From: Enteractinococcus coprophilus
Lineage (GTDB): Bacteria > Actinomycetota > Actinomycetes > Actinomycetales > Micrococcaceae
DNA length: 64,000 bases
Direction: 5' to 3'
Assembly (NCBI RefSeq): GCF_006716305.1
Contig: NZ_VFOU01000002.1
Span: forward strand, 620,001 to 684,000
This document shows positions 8,773-20,637 of the stretch, in pieces (position 1 is the stretch's first letter; each line of letters starts with the position of its first letter). The position numbers and the translations under genes are program-made. Below the pieces are notes generated by a model, which was given only the letters and a program-made list of their open reading frames with translations, did no database searches and was not told the DNA's origin.

Positions 8773-8799
8773 GCAGAGTCGTGGGTTTTATGACTCTGC
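8773..8799 (+). promoter_or_regulatory. Hairpin in malic enzyme leader
   Basis: GCAGAGTC and GACTCTGC form a perfect 8-bp stem around an 11-nt loop, ending about 14 nt before the AAGGAG ribosome binding site of the malic enzyme gene. Its position suggests an operator or an mRNA leader structure that could affect translation or stability. No T-run follows, so it is not a simple terminator. Confidence 0.4.
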
Positions 8800-8829
8800 T
8801 TGATACCTGTTCAAGGAGTTCAATCAAAC

Positions 8830-10263
8830 ATGGCAACACCTAGCCCCGGCTATTCGATCATTGTCAAAGTACAGGCCCCAACCACCTTCACTGCTACCAG
8901 CGACCTGACCGCCGTAGTTGCCGAGGCCGGAGCCGCGATCACCGCTTTAGATATAGTTGACGCCAGCCATGAGTCCAACATCATCAACCTCACCTGCAAC
9001 ACTCGAGGAAAAGAACACAGTCGCGAGGTCAAGGGCGCTATCGAAGCTGTGGAGGGGTTCGAAGTATTGAGCCTTTCAGATCGTACCTTCCACATGCATC
9101 AGGGCGGTAAGCTTCAGACAGTTTCCAAAGTCCACGTCCGCAACCGTGATGATCTCTCCCGGGCCTATACCCCGGGTGTTGCTCGAGTGTGCAAGGCCAT
9201 CGCAAAAGATCCACAGCGCGCCCGCGAGTTGACGATCAAGCGCAACACTATTGCTGTGGTCACTGACGGTACCGCTGTCTTGGGCCTGGGCGATATCGGC
9301 CCTGCAGCGGCAATGCCGGTGATGGAAGGCAAAGCGGTGCTATTCAAGCAATTTGCCAACGTTGATGCCTGGCCGGTGGCTTTGGATACCAAAGACACCG
9401 AGGAGATCATTCAGATCGTCAAGGCGCTGGCACCGGCCTATGGTGGCATCAACCTTGAAGATATCTCCGCCCCGCGCTGCTTCGAGATCGAAGCGCGGCT
9501 CCGTGAAGAGTTGGATATCCCAGTCTTCCACGACGATCAACATGGTACAGCCATCGTCACTCAAGCCGCACTGAATAACGCACTGAAAGTTGTCGACAAG
9601 AAGATCGAAGACGTTCGCATCGTCGTCTCAGGCGTCGGCGCAGCGGGACATGCCATTATCCGTTTGCTCCAGGCTTCTGGTGCCCGGCATATCTTGGCAG
9701 CTGGTCGCAATGGCGTACTGGAGCCAAACACAAGCCAACGTGATGAGCACCGCCAGTGGCTTGCCGATAACACAAATGCCGAAGGCTTCTCTGGCAGCCT
9801 GAAAGAAGCGCTAGCGGGTGCCGATGTTTTCATCGGTGTTTCTGCACCGAATCTGCTTGACGCCGATGACGTTGCCAAAATGAATGATGGCGCAATCGTT
9901 TTTGCCATGGCTAATCCTGACCCAGAGATCTTGCCAACCGAGGCATCTAAACATGCCGCCGTCGTAGCGACGGGCCGATCAGACTTCCCGAACCAGATCA
10001 ACAACGTGCTGGCATTCCCGGGACTATTCCGCGGCCTGTTAGACGCCGGGGCGTCCGACATTACTGAAGACATGCTCGTAGCCGCCGCGGATGCTATCTC
10101 CGGGACGATCACCGATGAAGAGCTGAACCCCAGCTACGTCATCCCTTCGGTCTTCAATCAGAAGGTCGCCCCTGCTGTTGCAGCAGCGGTAGCTGAGGTT
10201 GCTGAGCGTAATGGCACTGCCGCCGTGATGACTACCGAGACCCAAGACGATATCGACTTCTAG
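8830..10263 (+). CDS. NAD(P)-dependent malic enzyme with N-terminal ACT-like domain
   Basis: This enzyme decarboxylates malate to pyruvate oxidatively, linking the TCA cycle to pyruvate and NADPH. It has 477 residues. About the first 80 ([18 protein letters not shown] onward) form an ACT-like regulatory domain. The catalytic part carries [15 protein letters not shown], a conserved Lys in [12 protein letters not shown], the metal-binding FHDDQHGTA motif and the Rossmann segment [16 protein letters not shown]. The ATG at 8830 is chosen because the ACT domain follows directly and AAGGAG is upstream; an upstream in-frame start at 8800 has no such site. It is monocistronic, ending at a strong hairpin terminator. 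Confidence 0.95.
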   Translation: MATPSPGYSIIVKVQAPTTFTATSDLTAVVAEAGAAITALDIVDASHESNIINLTCNTRGKEHSREVKGAIEAVEGFEVLSLSDRTFHMHQGGKLQTVSKVHVRNRDDLSRAYTPGVARVCKAIAKDPQRARELTIKRNTIAVVTDGTAVLGLGDIGPAAAMPVMEGKAVLFKQFANVDAWPVALDTKDTEEIIQIVKALAPAYGGINLEDISAPRCFEIEARLREELDIPVFHDDQHGTAIVTQAALNNALKVVDKKIEDVRIVVSGVGAAGHAIIRLLQASGARHILAAGRNGVLEPNTSQRDEHRQWLADNTNAEGFSGSLKEALAGADVFIGVSAPNLLDADDVAKMNDGAIVFAMANPDPEILPTEASKHAAVVATGRSDFPNQINNVLAFPGLFRGLLDAGASDITEDMLVAAADAISGTITDEELNPSYVIPSVFNQKVAPAVAAAVAEVAERNGTAAVMTTETQDDIDF

Positions 10264-10282
10264 CGCGCTACTTGTGGAATAC

Positions 10283-10311
10283 GTTGGGACCGGCCAAGTG
10301 CCGGTCCCAAC
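10283..10311. terminator. Bidirectional terminator between malic enzyme and aminotransferase
   Basis: An 11-bp perfect stem (GTTGGGACCGG / CCGGTCCCAAC) with a 7-nt loop lies between two convergent genes. No long T-run follows on either side, which is common for actinobacterial terminators. Confidence 0.8.
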
Positions 10312-10330
10312 TCCTCAATCCGGTCGGTGA

Positions 10331-11446
10331 TTAGGCGTGGTCTAGCGCATCTTTGAGTGCTGCCAATAACAGGTGCGCGTTGGCCTCGGTTGCGTTATGC
10401 CCCATCAAACCGATCCGCCAGATCTTGGAGGCATAAGCGCCAGTCCCGGCACCGATTTCCAAATTATATTTACTCATCAGGAAGTTCCGCACAGCAGACG
10501 AATCGACACCTTCAGGAACATTAACAGTCGTCAGCTGGGCAAGCCGAGCCCCTTCTTCCGCAAATAGGGTGAGCCCCATAGCTTCCAATCCGTCTTGCAG
10601 TGTTTGTCCTGCTGCAGCGTGGCGCGCGTAAACGCTCTCCAACCCTTCGGCAAGTATGCGTTCCAGGCCAGCTTTCAAAGACACCACCATTCCTGTTGGT
10701 GCCGTATGGTGATAGGTGCGCTGGCCTCCGGTCGATCCGGTTGCATAGCCTCCCAACAGATTGAGGTCCAGGTACCAATTGGCAGGTTTTTCAACGCGAC
10801 GTTCAAACGCACGGTCTGAAATCGTGAATGGTGCCAAGCCTGGAGCTACACCCAGGCATTTTTGCGAGCCAGCGTAGGCCAGATCAACGCCCCAAGCATC
10901 CAAATTTATCTCTATGCCACCGATGGAAGTCACACAGTCAGCTAATAGTAACGCGTCGCCTTTGTTCTGCCCGAGCTCTTGAATATCGGAAACAACACCG
11001 GTGGACGTTTCAGCATGCACCGCAGCGATGATCTTCGGGTTTGGATGGGCGGTAACAACACGCTCAACATCAACAGGTCGACCGTACTCATGCTCAACGG
11101 GAATAACTTCGGCACCGTGGCGACCCGCTACCTCTACCATTCGCTCGCCAAAGAGGCCATTAACAGCGACTACGACGACGTCGCCTGGACGTACCGTGTT
11201 GACGAAGGCAGCTTCCATTCCGGCCGATCCGGTCGCAGACAATGGGAGTGTTCGCTGATTTTGCGTGCCCCACACCTGGCGCAACATCTCGCTGGTAGCA
11301 TCCATCACATCAATGAAAGCCGGATCCAAGTGTCCAAGCAAGGGCAGACTCAAGGCCAGATGTGCCTCTGGATACGGATTACAGGGCCCCGGCCCGAAGA
11401 GCTGGCGACCAACAATTGGGCTTTCAAACACAGAATTTTCAGTCAT
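10331..11446 (-). CDS. Class V aminotransferase (alanine-glyoxylate / serine-pyruvate type)
   Basis: This 371-residue PLP enzyme of the class V fold has the glycine-rich start GPGPCNPYPEAHLALSLP, the cofactor region TGSAGMEAAF, an Asp in ADCVTSIGG and the Schiff-base Lys in YAGSQKCLG. The C-terminal RIGLMGHNA is typical of alanine-glyoxylate aminotransferases and of PucG-type ureidoglycine-glyoxylate transaminases. No purine catabolic genes are near, so glyoxylate detoxification or serine/alanine metabolism is more likely (inference). GGAGA precedes the ATG. It is transcribed alone and convergent to the malic enzyme gene. Confidence 0.88.
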   Translation of the reverse strand: MTENSVFESPIVGRQLFGPGPCNPYPEAHLALSLPLLGHLDPAFIDVMDATSEMLRQVWGTQNQRTLPLSATGSAGMEAAFVNTVRPGDVVVVAVNGLFGERMVEVAGRHGAEVIPVEHEYGRPVDVERVVTAHPNPKIIAAVHAETSTGVVSDIQELGQNKGDALLLADCVTSIGGIEINLDAWGVDLAYAGSQKCLGVAPGLAPFTISDRAFERRVEKPANWYLDLNLLGGYATGSTGGQRTYHHTAPTGMVVSLKAGLERILAEGLESVYARHAAAGQTLQDGLEAMGLTLFAEEGARLAQLTTVNVPEGVDSSAVRNFLMSKYNLEIGAGTGAYASKIWRIGLMGHNATEANAHLLLAALKDALDHA

Positions 11447-12462
11447 AGTTCTCCAGTCTAAGCTCGACGATCGCCGCTGGGTATAGCCTATGTTCGCTTA
11501 CGACGCCGCACTAACATCAAGTGGCGGCCGTTAGTCGGGTAGATGGTTTACGATGCGCACCCGCTTATTGGCCATCTGTTTATTTGCGCACTGCGAACTT
11601 CGGATTATATGAAATGGAGTATGTTCCCCGACGCTCTAAGTCATCTCGACCTTGCTGTGGTTCGTAGCTGAACTGGATTTCACCTCGGCACCACCAATAC
11701 GAGAGGCTTTAACCTAATGGACAATTAACGGTCAGCTAAGATACCGTGACCCGGCTCTACTTGAATACGTTCAGCGGGTAGTACGTCAGTATTTTTTCGA
11801 CCAGCGGGGTGTAAGTCGCCCATTCCGTGGTGCAACCGATCATGGCTATCATGACTGCCTGCGCATTGCTGGGCTTTATGAGCACGAACAACGCTCTCGA
11901 CAGGGTATGTACTCCTACTGAGCGAGATTCCTAGGTCGCGATGGCTCAAAAAATGATGTGCGACGGTTTCTCAGAAGAAGTCTCGTTCATCTTTAGTCCG
12001 CGAAGGCCATACCTGCGTGCCCTCTTGCTTCGACCAACTTTCAGGCCGCTGAGGTTAGGATCACTGTGTGATCAGCTGTTAGCGGCGTATTGCATTCACG
12101 GTGGTAAGGCCAGCCTGGTTTTCATCAATCCAACAGACACCATAATTTGGAGCTGCTACGCAGCGCATTTCCAAATCGATACTGCTTCTTCAGGATTTGT
12201 AGTTGGCATCGCAGCCCTGGGGCCATGGTCAAGAGAGGTATGTCCCTACATCTCAACAAATAGCCAAGAGTCTAACCATGTTGAATGTGTTGTTAACCCG
12301 ACATTTGCCAGGCGTGGCTTTTGATCGATTGAAGGCTCGTTAGTGGGCATGGTTAGATCTGCGTGCCAATGACTTGTCGGAGCCCTCTCAGGTACAGTGT
12401 AAGCACTTGAGTAGCACTGTCACTGTGACCAGCGGCGGTGCCAAGAAAAGGGAGGTTATCTC
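11447..12462. other. 1-kb stretch without a recognisable gene
   Basis: I find no supportable gene here. A plus-strand 127-codon frame (11941-12324) and several 35-75-codon frames on both strands lack good ribosome binding sites and resemble no family I know. On the minus strand, 11758 to about 11930, a frame ending in EKILTYYPLNVFK has a transmembrane-like composition (LFVLIKPSNAQAVMIAMIG) and could be the remnant of a membrane protein. The region presumably also holds the promoters of the aminotransferase and cupin genes. It reads like decayed sequence at the edge of the rRNA operon. Confidence 0.45.
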
Positions 12463-12822
12463 GTGTCGTACCCACCAGCCCAACTTCAACTAGTCGATCT
12501 AAATGCTGAACAGGAGGTATTGCGGGATGCAGCGAACAACGCGGTAGCACGACGAGCCGGAAGCACGGTATATCGTGGAGACGGCGTTCGACAAACCCTT
12601 GTAGTAATACTCGCCGGTGAAGAAATGGCTGAGCATGAGAGCCCTCAAGAGGGCTTCGTACATGTACTTGAGGGTAAAATACGGCTCAATGGTGATAACC
12701 GCTCCTGGGAAATCTCTGCTGGGCAGCTTTTTCCAGTCCCGCCAGAAAAGCACTCCGTTACTACTCTCGAGGATACGGTTTTAACTCTCACTGTGCTCCG
12801 CCAGAGTGTGATCAACCGATAA
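12463..12822 (+). CDS. Small cupin-domain protein
   Basis: This 119-residue single-domain cupin runs from MSYPPAQLQ to LRQSVINR. The barrel core is visible as RQTLVVILAGEEMAEHE, EGFVHVLEGKIRLNG and PVPPEKHSVTTLEDTV, with two His and a Glu in the usual metal-binding positions. The GTG start is supported by GGGAGG upstream. It stands alone between the gene-poor region and the rRNA operon terminator, so function (sensor, small-molecule binding or isomerase) cannot be assigned. Confidence 0.82.
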   Translation: MSYPPAQLQLVDLNAEQEVLRDAANNAVARRAGSTVYRGDGVRQTLVVILAGEEMAEHESPQEGFVHVLEGKIRLNGDNRSWEISAGQLFPVPPEKHSVTTLEDTVLTLTVLRQSVINR

Positions 12823-12851
12823 CACAGCCGAAAATTAGTGCTACTTAAAGA

Positions 12852-12890
12852 CGTAAGGCCCAAGTCAAGAATCTTGACTTGGGCCTTACG
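12852..12890. terminator. rRNA operon / cupin bidirectional terminator
   Basis: A perfect 18-bp stem (CGTAAGGCCCAAGTCAAG and its complement) surrounds a 3-nt loop, with T-rich sequence (tctttaag) after it on the minus strand. It sits about 10 nt past the 5S gene end and 30 nt past the cupin stop, so it should end both transcripts. Confidence 0.92.
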
Positions 12891-12898
12891 ATAAATGT

Positions 12899-13018
12899 TG
12901 TCCGGCGGTGTCCTACTCTCCCACACCCTCCCGGGTGCAGTACCATCGGCGCTGTGGGTCTTTGCTTCCGGGTTCGGAATGGGACCGGGCGTTTCCCCCA
13001 CGCTATGACCACCGTAAC
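12899..13018 (-). rRNA. rrf: 5S ribosomal RNA
   Basis: The minus strand reads GTTACGGTGGTCATAGCGTG at the 5' end, then the conserved CCGAACCCGGAAG loop and a closing GGACACCGCC that pairs with the 5' end. About 120 nt. Ends are placed by pairing of helix I and are accurate to a few bases. Confidence 0.93.
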
Positions 13019-13319
13019 CCGTGCTCCCGACACCACCCCTAGCAGGGGGTGGGGGGGGGAAATCTGTGGGGTACCGTCCCAACAGGCGGGCTGTTGGGGG
13101 TGGACCTGACACTATGCTGTTCTCGTATTGGACGCGGCCCCGACCCCCGCCATGCGCGGGGTGGGGTGATGTTGCTGTAACCGTATAGTCGACGCGAGAC
13201 CTATAACCTGTGTGGACGTGCTGCGTGTACCCGGTGCTGCCCATCGTGTGGGTCTGGTGGGCCTTTTGCTGCCCACCGCACACACCCGACCATGTTGCCA
13301 TGGCTAACGGGTGTAGGTA
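13019..13319 (-). other. 23S-5S spacer
   Basis: This spacer of about 300 nt has no tRNA gene or reading frame worth reporting. It contains a GAGAACAGCATAGTGTC motif (minus strand, 13108-13128 region) resembling the leader motifs before the 16S and 23S genes, and a G-run at 13047-13060. It is probably removed during rRNA maturation. Confidence 0.6.
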
Positions 13320-18493
<5,174 letters not shown>

Positions 18494-18628
18494 AAACCTG
18501 TTCAGATCGCATCGATCAAACCAGGACCAGACGGAAAACCCGGTCCCCTGGCATCGCTGTGATCACTACCCACGGAGGTAGGAGCGCCACAGCAACCATT
18601 TACAACAAATGGCATCAAACAAACTTGG

Positions 18629-18648
18629 CACACTATTGAGTTCTCAAA
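18629..18648 (-). promoter_or_regulatory. rRNA leader antitermination/processing motif
   Basis: The minus strand reads TTTGAGAACTCAATAGTGTG, a sequence commonly found in actinobacterial rRNA leaders. Related GAGAAC...ATAGTG motifs recur in the 16S-23S and 23S-5S spacers. Role as boxA-type antitermination or processing signal is inferred from family knowledge. Confidence 0.6.
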
Positions 18649-18760
18649 CAACCACACCCACCCAGCCAACACACCCCACACGGGACACGCCAACCAAACA
18701 GGCCAACCAACGATCCACAACCAAACCATCATGAACCACACCAAACCGGCGCAGAACACA

Positions 18761-18789
18761 ACACTAAACGACATCTTTCGTCGAGTCAA
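18761..18789 (-). promoter_or_regulatory. rrn promoter nearest 16S (TTGACT-17-TAGTGT)
   Basis: On the minus strand, TTGACT (18784-18789) and TAGTGT (18761-18766) are separated by exactly 17 nt. It would start the transcript about 260 nt before 16S. Confidence 0.7.
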
Positions 18790-18845
18790 ACTGGCACCAC
18801 GTGACTTCTTTCACACCTCGATGTTCTGGCAATTTAGACCTTGTC

Positions 18846-18875
18846 ATCGTATGATGTAATTGTTGTCGTGGACAA
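18846..18875 (-). promoter_or_regulatory. Candidate rrn promoter (TTGTCC-18-TACGAT)
   Basis: On the minus strand, TTGTCC at 18870-18875 and TACGAT at 18846-18851 with an 18-nt spacer. The -35 box is imperfect. Confidence 0.5.
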
Positions 18876-18916
18876 ATCTGACTTCGTACTCGATGTCTGA
18901 TCAGGACCGACTTCCA

Positions 18917-18947
18917 AGCTTAGCACGAGTGCTAATCGCTTTGTCAA
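18917..18947 (-). promoter_or_regulatory. Candidate rrn promoter with internal palindrome
   Basis: On the minus strand, TTGACA (18942-18947) is followed after 19 nt by TAAGCT (18917-18922). The spacer and the -10 overlap a 16-bp palindrome, TTAGCACGAGTGCTAA (18920-18935), a likely repressor site. The 7-bp arms resemble half of a CIRCE element, but the spacer is 2 instead of 9 nt. Confidence 0.5.
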
Positions 18948-18984
18948 ATCGGCTTCGCCCTCGATTTCCCGGGGGCAGTTTCTC

Positions 18985-19013
18985 ACTATATACCCTGTTC
19001 ATTTGCATTTCAA
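18985..19013 (-). promoter_or_regulatory. Distal rrn promoter (TTGAAA-17-TATAGT)
   Basis: On the minus strand, TTGAAA (19008-19013) and TATAGT (18985-18990) are 17 nt apart, an excellent sigma-A-type match. It lies farthest from 16S. Confidence 0.7.
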
Positions 19014-19170
19014 CATGCGTTCAGAAACAGCAAGCAATAGTCACCACATAGTGGTCCTGACTGGATCGTTGTATAAATTTTTCTAAAAGAACTTCTGTGT
19101 CTCAGCGCTTCCCGTCTCCGGTCTGCCCTGGGCACGAGAGATAACTATACACAGATAAATTCCGAATGCA

Positions 19171-19225
19171 AAATCGGCGGACTCGATGCGGTTTGAAGAT
19201 CATTTCCGCATGAATCCGCCGATTT
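19171..19225 (-). terminator. tyrS terminator hairpin
   Basis: Arms AAATCGGCGGA and TCCGCCGATTT enclose an inner stem (ATGCGG / CCGCAT), and on the minus strand the outer arm runs into TTTTG. It lies 55 nt past the tyrS stop and separates tyrS from the rrn promoters. Confidence 0.8.
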
Positions 19226-19279
19226 AGGACGATTATCTATTAAATTTGCTCTATTTAATCTGTATCTGTGTCGCAGATC

Positions 19280-20611
19280 TCAACTATTGGTTGAAGATAG
19301 GTTGACGAACCCCAGATTTCTTCGTCCGCGCCGTACTACGAAATACTTGTTGTGTAGTGCATCGTCTGTCGTGAACAGCTGCTCAGGATCGACGACTTTG
19401 TTGTTGTTCAAATACGCGCCACCGTCTTTGACGGTGCGTCGAGCCGCAGACTTTGATTCTTCCAGTCCAGTAGCTACCAATAGATCGACAATGCTCATTT
19501 GAGTATCGAGGTCTCGGGGTTTCGCCGTCGGTAGTTCCGCGCCGGCTGATTCGAGGGTAGTAGCGTCGATGTCTTCGAGTTCCCCACGGCCAAACAGTGC
19601 AGCCGATGCATCGATAGCGCGCTGGGTCTGTTCTTCGCCGTGTACAAGTGATGTCACTTCCCAAGCGAGACGACGTTGGGCTTCACGTCGGAAGGGTTCA
19701 TCTGCGACTTTGCGTGCATAGTCTTCAATCTCTTCGCGAGATAGGAACGTAAACACTTTCAAACGCTCGACAACATCGGCATCTGCAGTGTTGATCCAGA
19801 ACTGGTAGAACGCATAGGGCGAGCACATTTGCGGATTGAGCCAAATAGCGTTACCTTCGGATTTACCAAATTTCGTGCCATCGGCGTTGGTAATCAACGG
19901 CGTCCCCATGGCATGAACATGCTGACCTTCGACCTTGCGCACTAATTCGGTACCAGAGGTGAGGTTGCCCCACTGATCCGAGCCACCGGTTTGAAGAGTC
20001 ACGTTGTGGCGCCGGAACAGCTCCATGAAGTCCATGCCTTGAAGGACTTGATATGAGAATTCGGTGTAGGAAATTCCCTCTTCTGACTCCAGACGCGATG
20101 CTACAATTTCTTTGCGAATCATAGTGCCAACCCGGAAGTGCTTGCCGATGTCTCGTAAGAAATCAAGCGCGGCTAAGCCCCCGGTCCAATCGAGATTGTT
20201 GACCATGACTGCACCGTTGTCACCTTCAAATGAGAGATAATGTTCAATCTGCTCACGCAGTGATTCAACCCAACCTTCAACGGTTTCGCGCGTATTGAGA
20301 GACCGTTCAGAGGTCTGGCGTGGGTCGCCGATGAGTCCCGTCGCACCCCCGACGAGCGCCACCGGATGATGGCCTGCCAGTTGTAGTCGACGCAACAGCA
20401 GCAACTGCACCAAGTGACCAAGATGCAGTGAGGCTGCAGTGGGATCAAAGCCGCAATAATAACGAATCGGGTCCCCGGCTAGGGCTTGTTCTAATTTGGC
20501 TTCATCTGTGGACACGTGAACCAAGCCACGCCACTTCAACTCCTGCCAAATATTCTCGAAAGAACGATCATTGGCTTGTCGACTCAAAAACTCTTCATTA
20601 CTCACGGTCAT
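19280..20611 (-). CDS. tyrS: Tyrosyl-tRNA synthetase
   Basis: This 443-residue class I synthetase charges tRNA-Tyr. The HIGH-equivalent HLGH motif lies in SLHLGHLVQLLLL near residue 65, the KMSKS-equivalent is KFGKS near residue 250, and a C-terminal S4 domain (SIVDLLVATGLEESKSAARR) binds the tRNA. The Tyr-specific segment GGSDQWGNLTSGTEL is present. The ATG at 20611 is used; the Shine-Dalgarno is weak. It follows the HelR-like helicase gene on the same strand by 26 nt, so the two may be co-transcribed. Confidence 0.97.
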   Translation of the reverse strand: MTVSNEEFLSRQANDRSFENIWQELKWRGLVHVSTDEAKLEQALAGDPIRYYCGFDPTAASLHLGHLVQLLLLRRLQLAGHHPVALVGGATGLIGDPRQTSERSLNTRETVEGWVESLREQIEHYLSFEGDNGAVMVNNLDWTGGLAALDFLRDIGKHFRVGTMIRKEIVASRLESEEGISYTEFSYQVLQGMDFMELFRRHNVTLQTGGSDQWGNLTSGTELVRKVEGQHVHAMGTPLITNADGTKFGKSEGNAIWLNPQMCSPYAFYQFWINTADADVVERLKVFTFLSREEIEDYARKVADEPFRREAQRRLAWEVTSLVHGEEQTQRAIDASAALFGRGELEDIDATTLESAGAELPTAKPRDLDTQMSIVDLLVATGLEESKSAARRTVKDGGAYLNNNKVVDPEQLFTTDDALHNKYFVVRRGRRNLGFVNLSSTNS

Positions 20612-20637
20612 CAAACTACCAGTTTCTGTTGAGTGCG

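Larger units (their letters stand above)
7979..8829. other. 850-bp region with few features between TPR gene and malic enzyme
   Basis: No confident long gene is present. A minus-strand 57-codon reading frame with a good ribosome binding site lies at 8118-8291. A hairpin (arms GACCCGT and ACGGGTC) lies at 8357-8380. A second hairpin, with 8-bp perfect arms, lies at 8773-8799 just before the malic enzyme ribosome binding site. The rest is unassigned; any promoters for the two divergent genes must be here, but no strong -35/-10 pair was seen. Confidence 0.5.
18494..19148 (-). promoter_or_regulatory. rRNA operon promoter and leader region
   Basis: This region of about 650 bp upstream of 16S contains no convincing coding sequence. 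It carries four promoter-like sequences in tandem on the minus strand (listed separately), a 16-bp palindrome, and close to the 16S gene the leader motif TTTGAGAACTCAATAGTGTG at about 18629-18648. Multiple rrn promoters allow graded growth-rate control. Confidence 0.7.

Noticed and set aside
11941-12324. 127-codon plus-strand frame
   Set aside because: No good ribosome binding site, no recognisable domain and codon composition unlike neighbours; probably chance or decayed sequence.
18920-18935. CIRCE element (HrcA operator) in the rRNA promoter
   Set aside because: The palindrome matches half-site bases, but the spacer is 2 nt rather than 9 nt, and no chaperone gene follows; kept only as a generic operator candidate.
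19149-19271. ACACAGATA / TATCTGTGT inverted repeat flanking the tyrS terminator, possible small mobile element
   Set aside because: Only 9-bp arms, no target-site duplication or transposase-like content, and the interior is explained by the terminator hairpin.
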